The translations under genes and the position numbers were made by a program. From Demequina sp. NBRC 110055 (GTDB taxonomy: Bacteria; Actinomycetota; Actinomycetes; Actinomycetales; Demequinaceae), in assembly GCF_002090135.1 (NCBI RefSeq), contig NZ_BBRL01000009.1, forward strand, positions 144,462 to 208,461: a stretch of 64,000 bases of DNA, in the 5' to 3' direction. Position 1 is the first letter of the stretch. Each line of letters begins with the position of its first letter. Below, in pieces: positions 18,178-27,831 of this stretch. Under the pieces are notes generated by a model. It was not told where the DNA came from and searched no databases. It saw only the letters and a list, made by a program, of their open reading frames with translations.

Positions 18178-19763
18178 AAGAGGCCCCGCAGCTCGGCGCG
18201 GCGCAGTCGCACGGTCGACGACGCCTCGGCCGTGAGGCTCGGCACATCGGTGGGCTTCATCATGTCGAGGGCCTCGCGATTGATGCAGTACCGCCTGGCC
18301 CCGGTGAGTTCGGCGCGCGCGTGGTGGATGGGGTCGGACAGGCTGGGCGCGACCAGCACACCCAGGACCGTGCGCGCCTCCTCGACTCCCAGCGCGGCGC
18401 AGGCCATCGCGACCGCGAGCCCCTCCTCGCCCACTATCTCGGCGCCGCGCGCGGCGCCCGGAAGCCTCATCACCTGCTCGCCGCACTTGGTCACCCAGGC
18501 CCGTGCGGCATCGGCCGCCCGTCGTTCCCTGATGACGCGCGCGTCGCGGGCATCGCGCCGCGAGGCGAGCCACACGCCCGGCGACTCGTCGCCGTCCGTC
18601 AGGGTCTCGACCATCGACGTCGCGGCATCGGCCGCGGCCAGCGCAAGGACCGCCTCGACGGAGTCGAGCAGGTCCTTGTGGATCTCGTACAGCACCGCGT
18701 CGCGGCGCTCGCGCGCGTGGCGGCGCTTGGCCCAGGCCGAGTGGCGGAGCTTGTGCAGCGGTCCGCCCTCGGACGAGGCCGACTCCCACCGCGCGGACAG
18801 CGAGCCGGTGGAGATCTCGAGGTACCACTCGGCGCCGCCCTTGGCCTCGGCGTGGGCAGCACAGCGGCGCACTTCGGAGCGGACTTCGCGCGCGGCGGCG
18901 GTCTGGTCGTCCATGCGCTCGGCGAGTGTCTCGAGCCACTCCTTGAGCGACTCGGTGGCGCCGTGCATGGTGCGCTCGACGATGGTGGCGGCCGAGGCTG
19001 CGGCGACGCCCTCGAGCCAGCGGCCCAGCCCCTCGACCACGTCGTGGGGCAGTTCGGCGCCTCCCACCTCGTCCTCGGGGATCACGAACAGCGGCAACGA
19101 CTCGAGTTGCTCCGCGGCCAGGCGCTCGACGAGTTCGCGGCGCACCTGCGCGGCGACGTCGGCGGTGACCCGATTGAGCACCATCGCGATCGACGCACCC
19201 CGCTCGGCGCCGCGGCGCAGCGCATCCCACGGCACGGCGTCGCCGTAGCGCGCGGCGGTGGTGACGAAGATCCACAGGTCGGCGGCCTCGAGCAGCTTCT
19301 CGGCGACGTCGCGGTTTTCGCCGCGCACCGAGTCCAGGTCAGGCGAGTCCACGAGCGCGAGGCCCCGCGGCACGGCGTCGGTGGCGATAACCTCGGACCC
19401 GTCGGCGACGGAGGTCAGCACCTCGGCGTCGAGCGGGTGGTGGAAGACGTGCGGCACCCGCGTGGTGGGGCGCAGGACCCCTGCCGGGGTCAGCGGCTCC
19501 CCTAGCAGGGCATTCACGACCGTGGACTTGCCCGCCCCGGTCGAACCCGCGACCACCACGACGGCAGGCGAGGCCTCCTCGCGCACGCGCGGAATGAGGT
19601 GGTGGTCGAGCTGGTCGACCATGTGCGCGACAAGCTCGCGGGTGGCCTCCGCGTCACCCAACGGGATGGGTAACTCGACACCGCCGACCACGCGGCGCGT
19701 GTCGACGAGAGCGTCGAGCAGTGCGCCGGGGTACGACCACGTCTTGATGGGGCGGATCGACAT
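18174..19763 (-). CDS. Dynamin-like GTPase, first of a tandem pair
   Basis: A 529-residue GTPase. G1 is GSTGAGKST near residue 75, then G2 RPTT, G3 DSPDLDS and a G4-like NRVT in place of NKxD. It is clearly paralogous to the downstream protein, sharing the RPTT switch and the DxPD G3. A long helical C-terminal region follows. The loss of the G4 Asp suggests altered nucleotide specificity or dependence on its partner. It heads the operon with the second GTPase and proC (two 4-nt overlaps). The gene downstream of its start, on the plus strand, is tRNA-Arg, with an exact copy of the 16-bp motif in between. Confidence 0.8.
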   Translation of the reverse strand: MSIRPIKTWSYPGALLDALVDTRRVVGGVELPIPLGDAEATRELVAHMVDQLDHHLIPRVREEASPAVVVVAGSTGAGKSTVVNALLGEPLTPAGVLRPTTRVPHVFHHPLDAEVLTSVADGSEVIATDAVPRGLALVDSPDLDSVRGENRDVAEKLLEAADLWIFVTTAARYGDAVPWDALRRGAERGASIAMVLNRVTADVAAQVRRELVERLAAEQLESLPLFVIPEDEVGGAELPHDVVEGLGRWLEGVAAASAATIVERTMHGATESLKEWLETLAERMDDQTAAAREVRSEVRRCAAHAEAKGGAEWYLEISTGSLSARWESASSEGGPLHKLRHSAWAKRRHARERRDAVLYEIHKDLLDSVEAVLALAAADAATSMVETLTDGDESPGVWLASRRDARDARVIRERRAADAARAWVTKCGEQVMRLPGAARGAEIVGEEGLAVAMACAALGVEEARTVLGVLVAPSLSDPIHHARAELTGARRYCINREALDMMKPTDVPSLTAEASSTVRLRRAELRGLL

Positions 19764-19864
19764 GCCGCGCGCTACCTCCGTCCTCAGGCTTCGAACAGGC
19801 TACCGTGCCTGGTCCGCCGTCTATTATCGCCCGTTCCGGCCCACTCGGGTGGACGGCCAGGAAC

Positions 19865-19880
19865 AGGGCCGATGCCGTGG
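19865..19880 (-). repeat. Dispersed 16-bp motif CCACGGCATCGGCCCT, copy 2
   Basis: Exact copy, minus orientation, in the gap between the first dynamin-like gene and tRNA-Arg. Confidence 0.8.
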
Positions 19881-19931
19881 CCGGCTCGCGCTTCCCACTA
19901 CCCTGGTCCTGGTCGGCCTACTCGCCGCCAC

Positions 19932-21012
<1,081 letters not shown>

Positions 21013-21024
21013 CTCGGTCCCTTC

Positions 21025-22563
21025 CTACGCTTCCGGAAGGTCCGGCTGGGCGACGAGGGCCATGAGCGTGTCGGGGTTCAGGCTAGCGGCGTTGACGGTC
21101 TCTGCGACCTCCCCCTCGCGCAAGATCGCGACCCGGTCGCCCACGCGCAGGACCTCCTCGAGCTCGGCGGAGATGAACACCACCGACAGCCCGTTGTCGG
21201 CGAGCTCTCCCACCAGCCGTTGGATCTCGACCTTGGCTCCCACGTCGATGCCGCGGGTCGGCTCGTCGAGAACGATCACACGCGGACTGAGCGCGAGCAG
21301 GCGCGCGAGCATGACCTTCTGCTGATTGCCGCCCGAGAGGGTGCGCACAAGGCGGTCCGGGTCGGCGGGTTTGATGCCGAGGGCCTCAATCCACGACAAC
21401 GCGAGCTCTCGCCTGCGCGCGCCGGAAATCGGGTGAAGCGCGCCCTGCTGCGCCTGGAGCGCGAGCGCGATGTTCTCCTCGACCGAGAGATCGCCGATGA
21501 GGCCCTCGGTACGCCGGTTCTCGGACGAGTACACGACCCCCAAGTTCACGGCATGTCGCGGCGAGTCGAGCCGTGCCGGCTTGCCCTCGATCCGGATGAT
21601 GCCGCTGTGGGCCCGGTCGACGCCGGTAAGGACACGGGCCAACTCGGTGCGGCCCGACCCGAGGAGGCCCGCGACGCCCAGCACCTCGCCCTCGGCGATG
21701 TCCACGTCGGCATTGGTGATGCCGGGCGCTCGCGTGAGCCCCCGCGCGGACAGGATGGGGTCGGCGGGCATCTCGGGCTCGACGACATGCTCACGCGGGG
21801 CGATCTCCGCCACGTCGCGGCCCAGCATTTTCTTGACGAGGTCGATGCGCAGCAGCTCGGTCGTGAGGTACTCGCCGACGAGCGAGCCGTCCCGCAGCAC
21901 GGTGATGCGGTCGCTCATCTCGTAGACCTGGTCGAGGAAGTGGCTCACGAACAAGATCGCAACGCCACGCTCCTTGAGGTCACGGATCACCCGGAACAGT
22001 TCGGCGACCTCGTCGAGGTCGAGGCTCGAGGTGGGTTCGTCGAGCACCAGCACCTTCACGTCGGTGGAGATGGCGCGGGCGATCGCGACGAGCTGCTGCA
22101 CGGCCAGCGGATGACGCCCCAGCGGCGAGGCGGGGTCGAGGCTGAGGCCGAGCCCCTCCAGCACGGCGGCGGCGTCGCGGCGCATTGCGCGGTGGTCGAT
22201 GACGCCGAAACGCCGTGGCTCACGCCCGAGGAAGATGTTCTCCGCTACCGAGAGGTTCTCCAGCAGGTCCACCTCTTGGTAGACGGTCGACACGCCCGCC
22301 TCCTGGGCGTCGCGCGGCCCTGAGAAGTGGCGCGCTGCACCGTCGATGACGACGGTCCCCTCGTCGAGACGGAGCGCCCCGGTGAGCGCCTTGATGAGGG
22401 TCGACTTTCCGGCGCCGTTCTCCCCCATGAGCGAGTGCACCTCGCCGGGGAACATCCGAAAGTCGACGCCGTCGAGCGCGGTGAAGGACCCGAAGCGCAC
22501 GGTGGCGCCCGCGATCTCTACCAGCGCCGATGCCTCGTCCACCGGGCCATCTTGGCACGGCAT
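21025..22563 (-). CDS. Sugar ABC importer ATP-binding protein, second ATPase of the operon (YtfR/AraG type)
   Basis: A 512-residue double-ABC protein. Domain 1 has Walker A GENGAGKST and Walker B VLVLDEPTSSLD, with a degenerate signature around GRHPLAVQQLVAIARA. Domain 2 has the usual degenerate Walker A of this family (GLLGSGRTEL), the signature LSGGNQQKV and VIVLDEPTRGIDVG. The start is uncertain: the ATG at 22563 lies within a 13-base match to the dispersed motif, and a GTG at 22545 is also plausible; neither has a good ribosome site. It is a near-duplicate in design of the ATPase at 24721-26265, an unusual second copy in one operon. Confidence 0.92.
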   Translation of the reverse strand: MPCQDGPVDEASALVEIAGATVRFGSFTALDGVDFRMFPGEVHSLMGENGAGKSTLIKALTGALRLDEGTVVIDGAARHFSGPRDAQEAGVSTVYQEVDLLENLSVAENIFLGREPRRFGVIDHRAMRRDAAAVLEGLGLSLDPASPLGRHPLAVQQLVAIARAISTDVKVLVLDEPTSSLDLDEVAELFRVIRDLKERGVAILFVSHFLDQVYEMSDRITVLRDGSLVGEYLTTELLRIDLVKKMLGRDVAEIAPREHVVEPEMPADPILSARGLTRAPGITNADVDIAEGEVLGVAGLLGSGRTELARVLTGVDRAHSGIIRIEGKPARLDSPRHAVNLGVVYSSENRRTEGLIGDLSVEENIALALQAQQGALHPISGARRRELALSWIEALGIKPADPDRLVRTLSGGNQQKVMLARLLALSPRVIVLDEPTRGIDVGAKVEIQRLVGELADNGLSVVFISAELEEVLRVGDRVAILREGEVAETVNAASLNPDTLMALVAQPDLPEA

Positions 22564-22631
22564 CGGCCGTGTGTGAGATGACCCGGGCGGACGAGGCGCG
22601 TCGGACGCCGCGTGGCGGGCGGCGCCGCTTG

Positions 22632-23648
22632 TCATGTCTGCCGGTCGGACCGGGCGACGATGGCGCGCTGCACCACGATGAACAGCAGCAGCAGGGCGCC
22701 CACGATGATGTGGGTCCAGGCCTGCTCGGCGCCCATGAAAGAGATGATGGTCGTGATGGTCGCGAACACGAACACGCCGACCATCGAGCCCAGCACGTAG
22801 CCGCGCCCACCGGTCAGCAGCGTGCCGCCGATCACCACACAGGCGATGACGTCGAGCTCGGTGCCGATGCCGTAGCGGGGATAGCCGGCGCCCGAGTACG
22901 CCGTCAGCAGCAGACCCGCGAGCCCGCCACACAGGCCCGAGATGACGTAGACCAGCACCTTGGTGCGCGCGACCGACAGACCCATCAGCCGTGCCGACTG
23001 CTCGGAGCCGCCGATGGCATAGACCGTGCGGCCGAAGCGTGTCAGCGCCATCACGACGGCGCCGATGGCGACCACGATGAGCGCGATGATGCCGGTAGGC
23101 GTGATGTACCAGCTGCCCATCACGAAGCGCGTCTGTTGCAGCCACAGGATCGGCGGGTTCTCGACGCGGATCGACGACAGACTCACCACGTAGGCGAGTC
23201 CGCGCCCGAGGAACAGGCCGGCGAGCGAGGCGATGAACGGCTGCACGTTGAAGTACTGCACGAGCACTCCGATGAGCGTGCCGATCGCGGCACCGCCGGC
23301 GAGCATGACCGGTACCACGATCCACACCGGGATACCGCTGGCGAGCATCGACGCCCCAAGGATGCCTGTGAATGCCATCACGGAGCCCACCGACAGGTCG
23401 ATACCGCCTGTGACAATCACGAAGGTCATACCCACCGCGAGGACCAGCAAGTAGGCGTGGTCGAGCAGGAGCGCCGACAGGTTGCCTGGTGTGAGGAAGT
23501 TGCCGAACTCGACCTGTGCGCCGGCGAGCAGCACGATCAGGATCGCGATCGCGGCGAGCGTGGGCAGCACCGATGCGCGGCGAGCCGCGAAGGTACGCAT
23601 GCGGTCCATGGACGAGGCCTTCGGGGCCTCGGTGACGACGGCGGTCAT
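22632..23648 (-). CDS. Sugar ABC importer permease (YjfF type)
   Basis: A 338-residue permease of the ribose/galactose-furanose importer family. It has about 9-10 membrane segments and the conserved VGMTFVIVTGGIDLSVGSVMAF motif. Its ATG overlaps the stop of the preceding permease by 4 nt. With that permease it forms the heterodimeric channel typical of YtfT-YjfF systems. A 68-bp gap follows before the second ATPase. Confidence 0.93.
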   Translation of the reverse strand: MTAVVTEAPKASSMDRMRTFAARRASVLPTLAAIAILIVLLAGAQVEFGNFLTPGNLSALLLDHAYLLVLAVGMTFVIVTGGIDLSVGSVMAFTGILGASMLASGIPVWIVVPVMLAGGAAIGTLIGVLVQYFNVQPFIASLAGLFLGRGLAYVVSLSSIRVENPPILWLQQTRFVMGSWYITPTGIIALIVVAIGAVVMALTRFGRTVYAIGGSEQSARLMGLSVARTKVLVYVISGLCGGLAGLLLTAYSGAGYPRYGIGTELDVIACVVIGGTLLTGGRGYVLGSMVGVFVFATITTIISFMGAEQAWTHIIVGALLLLFIVVQRAIVARSDRQT

Positions 23649-24724
23649 GCCGCCACCTCCTCACGCTTCTTGGCGGCCGATGCCGCACCTGGCCCCGTAG
23701 GAGGCTCGCCTCCCGAGGGGGTACGGCGCATGCGGGCCGATGCCGCACGTCCCCACGCGTGCACGCGCGGCGACTGCACGAGCACCACGATGACGACGAC
23801 GACCGCAAAGAACACGGGGCTCTGGGCCGGCGGGACGCCGAAGAACTGGATGGTCTTGTCGAGCGTGGTCACCGTGAGCACGCCGATGACGGTGCCGGCG
23901 ATCGAGAACTTGCCGCCCATCAGGCTGGTGCCGCCGAGGACGACGGCGAGGATCGCGTAGAGCTCGATGAGGTAGCCCGCATTGTTGGAGTCCGCCGCCA
24001 TCGTGTTGGAGGCGTTGATGATGCCAGCCACGCCAGCGAGCAGGCCCGACACCATGTAGGCAGACAGGATGATGCCGCGCGAGCGCACGCCGGCTAGTCG
24101 CGAGGCCTCGGGGTTGATGCCCACGGACTCGGTGAGCATCCCCAGCGCCGTGCGGCGCTCGACGAGCGCCACGATCGCGACGACGGCGACCCAGATGAAG
24201 AACGCGACGGGTAGCAGGATGAGGTAGCCGTTGGACAGGAATTTGTACGGCGCGCTCGTCACGGTGGTGATCGCGCCGCCGGTGATCAGCAGCGCCACGC
24301 CGCGCCCCGCGAGCATCAGCACCAAAGTGGCGATGATGGGCTGAATGCCCAGCACCGAGACGAGGAAGCCGTTCCAGGCGCCCAGCACGAGCGCCACCAG
24401 CACGGCCACCACGATGGCGACCGTCACGGTGCCGAGGCTGCCGGGATCGGGGGAATCGGCGATGATCGTGAGCGACACTGCGCCCGAGACCGCCATCACG
24501 GCGCCGACCGAGAGGTCGATGCCGCGGGTCGCGATCACGAGCGTCATCCCGAGCGCGACAAGCATGAGCGGTGCGCTCTCGCGCAGGATCGTCACGGGGT
24601 TGCCGTAAAGGTCACCGTCGCGCATGGTGACCTTCGCGAAGTTGGGGTTCGCGATGACGTTGACCACGACGAGCGTGACCAGGGCCGCGACGGGCCAGAA
24701 CAGGCGATGCTTCAGGAGGGTCAT
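23645..24724 (-). CDS. Sugar ABC importer permease (YtfT type)
   Basis: A 359-residue paralogous permease with LGMTLVIATRGIDLSVGAVMAVSGA, the family signature, and about ten hydrophobic segments. The C-terminal ~35 residues are hydrophilic and rich in Arg, Pro and Ala, coded by a stretch with two GCCGATGCC cores. It overlaps the upstream ATPase and downstream permease genes by 4 nt each, so translation is tightly coupled. Confidence 0.93.
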   Translation of the reverse strand: MTLLKHRLFWPVAALVTLVVVNVIANPNFAKVTMRDGDLYGNPVTILRESAPLMLVALGMTLVIATRGIDLSVGAVMAVSGAVSLTIIADSPDPGSLGTVTVAIVVAVLVALVLGAWNGFLVSVLGIQPIIATLVLMLAGRGVALLITGGAITTVTSAPYKFLSNGYLILLPVAFFIWVAVVAIVALVERRTALGMLTESVGINPEASRLAGVRSRGIILSAYMVSGLLAGVAGIINASNTMAADSNNAGYLIELYAILAVVLGGTSLMGGKFSIAGTVIGVLTVTTLDKTIQFFGVPPAQSPVFFAVVVVIVVLVQSPRVHAWGRAASARMRRTPSGGEPPTGPGAASAAKKREEVAA

Positions 24725-26265
24725 CGCGTCGCGCTCCTTTCGGTGTGGCCGGCATTGGCGATGTAGTCGACGAGTCCGTCGAGGTCGACCTCGGTGGGGT
24801 CGAGCTCGCCGATCTTGCGCCGGTCGCGCAGGACCACGAGGCGCTGGGTGATGCGCAGCACCTCCTCGAGTTCGGAGGAGATGAAGACGACGGAGAGCCC
24901 CTCGGCGGCGAGCTGCGCCACCTTGCGCTGGATGTCGGCCTTCGCTCCCACGTCGATGCCGCGCGTGGGTTCGTCGAGGATCAGCAGGCGCGGCTGCATG
25001 GCCAGCCAGCGGGCCAGCAGCACCTTCTGCTGGTTGCCGCCCGACAGGGTGCCGATGGGCACCGTCGGGTCGGCGGGGCGCACCCCGAGCGCCTCCATGT
25101 ATTCGGCGACGATCGCGTCCTGCTCGGTCTTGCTCAGGCGACGCATCCAGCCACGCTGAGCCTGGACGCCCAGGATCATGTTCTCGGCCACGGACAACTC
25201 CGCGACCACGCCCTCGGCGCGACGGTTCTCGGAGGAGAAGGCGATGCCGCGGTCGATGGCGTGGCGAGGCGCATGCATTTTGGCCCGCTCGCCGGCGACG
25301 GAAATCTGTCCGGCATCGGCCTTATCCGCGCCGTACAGGAGGCGCACCAGTTCGGTGCGGCCGGAACCCAAAAGGCCGGCGATGCCGACGACCTCTCCCT
25401 CGAAAACGTCGAGATCGGCGGGCTCGAGGACGCCCTTGCGGCCGACCCCCTCGGCGCTCAGAACCGGCGTGCCGGCGCGGTCGATGGTGCGCTCGGCGGC
25501 GCCCGACAGCGCGGAGAGCTCATCGAGTTCGCGCCCGATCATCGCGGTGACCAGGGCCTCGCGCGGCAGGTCCTCGACGAGGTACTCGCCGATGAGGGCG
25601 CCGTTACGCAGCACCGTGATGCGGTCCGAGATCTCGTAGACCTGCTCAAGGAAGTGGGAGACGAACAGGATGGCGACGCCGCGCTCGCGCAGGGAGCGGA
25701 TGACCGCGAAAAGCTGATCGACCTCGCCACGGTCAAGGCTTGAGGTGGGCTCGTCGAGGATCAACACCTTGGCGTCGAGCACCATGGCACGGCTGATGGC
25801 GACCAGCTGCTGGATGGCGATCGAGTGGCTGGCGAGCGGCGAGCGGGTGTCGAGGTCGAGGCCCAGGCTGGCCAGGTGGCGGGCCGCGTCACGGTGGACG
25901 GCGTTCCAGTCGATACCCAGAAGCCCCCGCGGTTCGTGGCCGAGCATGACGTTCTCGCCCACCGACAGGTTCGCGCACAGGTTGACCTCTTGGTACACGG
26001 TCGAGATGCCGGCGGCCTGAGCATCGGCGGTCGAGCTGAAGTCGCGCTGTTCGTCCGCAACCTCGATCGTGCCGGCGTCGATCGCGTAGACGCCGGTGAG
26101 GGCCTTGATGAGGGTCGACTTTCCCGCGCCGTTCTCGCCCATCAGCGAGTGAACCTCGCCGGGGCGCAAGAAGAAGTCGACGCCGTCGAGGGCGAGGACG
26201 CCAGGAAAGGCAATGGTGATGCCGCGCATCGAGACGAGCGGCCGGACGTCGGTGTCCACGGTCAT
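24721..26265 (-). CDS. Sugar ABC importer ATP-binding protein, first ATPase of the operon (YtfR type)
   Basis: A 514-residue double-ABC ATPase. Domain 1 has GENGAGKST and VLILDEPTSSLD. Domain 2 has GLLGSGRTEL, LSGGNQQKV and LLILDEPTRGIDVG. It sits between the binding-protein gene and the permeases, the position YtfR occupies in the Escherichia coli galactofuranose importer. A strong hairpin separates it from the binding-protein gene, so it is probably made at lower levels. It overlaps the YtfT-type gene by 4 nt. Confidence 0.94.
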   Translation of the reverse strand: MTVDTDVRPLVSMRGITIAFPGVLALDGVDFFLRPGEVHSLMGENGAGKSTLIKALTGVYAIDAGTIEVADEQRDFSSTADAQAAGISTVYQEVNLCANLSVGENVMLGHEPRGLLGIDWNAVHRDAARHLASLGLDLDTRSPLASHSIAIQQLVAISRAMVLDAKVLILDEPTSSLDRGEVDQLFAVIRSLRERGVAILFVSHFLEQVYEISDRITVLRNGALIGEYLVEDLPREALVTAMIGRELDELSALSGAAERTIDRAGTPVLSAEGVGRKGVLEPADLDVFEGEVVGIAGLLGSGRTELVRLLYGADKADAGQISVAGERAKMHAPRHAIDRGIAFSSENRRAEGVVAELSVAENMILGVQAQRGWMRRLSKTEQDAIVAEYMEALGVRPADPTVPIGTLSGGNQQKVLLARWLAMQPRLLILDEPTRGIDVGAKADIQRKVAQLAAEGLSVVFISSELEEVLRITQRLVVLRDRRKIGELDPTEVDLDGLVDYIANAGHTERSATR

Positions 26266-26308
26266 ATCGGTGAGACCTCTGAGTCGAGCACGTGATGTGC
26301 GAGGGTGG

Positions 26309-26346
26309 CGCTGCCGCCGGGAGGACCGTTCCTCCCGGCGGCAGCG
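26309..26346 (-). terminator. Intercistronic hairpin after the sugar-binding protein gene
   Basis: Perfect 16-bp stem (26309-26324 with 26331-26346) and a 6-nt loop, between the binding-protein stop (26380) and the ATPase start (26265). No T-tract on the minus strand. Such hairpins commonly act as partial terminators or RNA-end protectors that keep the binding protein in molar excess. Confidence 0.75.
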
Positions 26347-26379
26347 GTGACTGCTGTTCCTACTGTGGCCTAGATCGGC

Positions 26380-27414
26380 TTAGTAGGGTCGCGAGTCGAT
26401 GACCTCGGCGGCGGCGGCCTGGTCGAAGGCCTGGTCCTCCACGTAGTAGGCCTTGTCGACTTCCTCGCCGGCCAGCACCTTCTTCACGAGATCCGCGGCC
26501 TGGTCACCCAGCAGCGGGTTGCACTCGACGATGTAGTTGATCTTGCCGTCGACGAGCGCCTGCATGCCGTCCTTGACCGCGTCGATGGTGATGATTTTGA
26601 TGTCCTCACCGGGGACCGCACCGGCGGCCTCGATGGCTTCGATGGCACCCAGACCCATGTCGTCGTTGTGCGCGAACACCAGGTCGATACCGTCGACGCC
26701 GTAGTTGGCGATGTAGCCCTCCATGACGGACTTGCCACCGTCACGAGTGAAGTCACCGGTCTGCGAGTCGATGGTCTCGATCATCGTGCCCTCGATCGCG
26801 GACGAGAACCCCGCCGCGCGGTCGTTGGCGGGGGCCGAACCGGTGGTGCCTTCGAGCACCACCATCTTGGTCTCGGTGTCGCCGTACTGCTCCGCGGCCC
26901 ACTCGCCGGCCTTCACACCCTCGGCCTCGAAGTCGAGACCGACCCAGCTGGAGTAGAGGTCCTCCGACGCGGACACGGTGCGGTCCTCGAGGATGACGGG
27001 GATCTCGGCCGAGGCGGCTTCCTGGAGCACGTCGTCCCAGCCGTCTTCCACGACCGGGGCGATGACGATCGCATCGACGCCCTGGTTGATGAAGTTGCGG
27101 ACGGCGGAGATCTGCGCCGCGGGGTCGTTGTCCGCGGCGTTGAAGATCAGCTCAAAGCCGTTCTCCTCCGAGAATGCGGCCTGCATGGACTCGGTGTTAG
27201 CCGAGCGCCATCCCGACTCGGCGCCGGTCTGCGCGAAGCCGACGGTGATGACGTCCGACGCCGCCTCGTCGCCGCCGCCCGCCTCGGTCGTGGTCTCCTC
27301 GGTGGACTCCCCCGTGGAGTCGTCGGTGGTGGTGCCCGTCTCGGTGGTGCACCCGGCCATCGTCAGGGCCGCGACCCCGGCGAGGGCAAACGTGGACAGG
27401 AAACGCTTCTTCAT
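26380..27414 (-). CDS. Sugar-binding lipoprotein of the furanose importer (YtfQ type)
   Basis: A 344-residue type I periplasmic-binding-fold lipoprotein. The signal peptide ends in the lipobox MAGC (Cys at about 22). A Thr/Glu linker is followed by VGFAQTGAESGWRSANTES, the ligand-pocket opening that characterises YtfQ (galactofuranose) proteins, then FAHNDDMGLGAIEAI and YIVECNPLLGDQA. It captures a pentose or hexose, probably in furanose form. First gene of the operon, with a strong GAGGAGG ribosome site and a LacI-type operator inside the promoter. Confidence 0.93.
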   Translation of the reverse strand: MKKRFLSTFALAGVAALTMAGCTTETGTTTDDSTGESTEETTTEAGGGDEAASDVITVGFAQTGAESGWRSANTESMQAAFSEENGFELIFNAADNDPAAQISAVRNFINQGVDAIVIAPVVEDGWDDVLQEAASAEIPVILEDRTVSASEDLYSSWVGLDFEAEGVKAGEWAAEQYGDTETKMVVLEGTTGSAPANDRAAGFSSAIEGTMIETIDSQTGDFTRDGGKSVMEGYIANYGVDGIDLVFAHNDDMGLGAIEAIEAAGAVPGEDIKIITIDAVKDGMQALVDGKINYIVECNPLLGDQAADLVKKVLAGEEVDKAYYVEDQAFDQAAAAEVIDSRPY

Positions 27415-27504
27415 GCCTAGAACCTCCTCGTTCTGTCCCGGCGTCAGCGCCGGAAGGCTGGTGATATCCCCGGCACCGTCAGCGGTGCCGCACTTGGATG
27501 ATAG

Positions 27505-27521
27505 CGCTCACATTGTGAGCG
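27505..27521. promoter_or_regulatory. LacI-type operator and promoter of the sugar importer operon
   Basis: CGCTCACA-T-TGTGAGCG is a perfect palindrome around one central base. On the minus strand it lies between a TTGTGA (-35-like, 27523-27528) and a TATCAT (-10-like) about 90 bp before the binding-protein ATG. It is the obvious target for the operon's own LacI-family regulator. Confidence 0.72.
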
Positions 27522-27528
27522 TTCACAA

Positions 27529-27831
27529 GACCTTTCTCATCACGATTACGTAACGGTGGCGCGGGTGGCGGCAGGTAAATGTCCCCATTTGCGCCACTTC
27601 CGAGCCCGGAAATGTGAGGGTTCACCTTGCGGGCGCCCCGCCACAACGCGAGGACCTCCCAGGAGCCATCTGGGCCCCGGTTTCGGCGAAAAGCGAGCAC
27701 CAGGTGGCTCTCAGGGCCCACCGGCGCCCCATCCGGTCAGCGCCCCATGAGGTCAGCGCCCCACCCCGGGAATCCCGCACACCCGGCGTAGCGTTGAGAC
27801 CACGCCCCACACCGCATCGAGAAAGACCGTC
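27529..27831. other. Intergenic region with inverted repeats before the old-yellow enzyme gene
   Basis: About 300 bp with no gene. It contains an imperfect hairpin at 27565-27597 (GTGGCG ... CGCCAC outer arms, AAATG/CATTT inner arms). A second has 11-bp arms at 27663-27673 and 27700-27710 (GAGCCATCTGG, one mismatch) around a 26-nt loop. A TAGCGT box near 27788 may be the -10 of the downstream gene. Confidence 0.5.
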
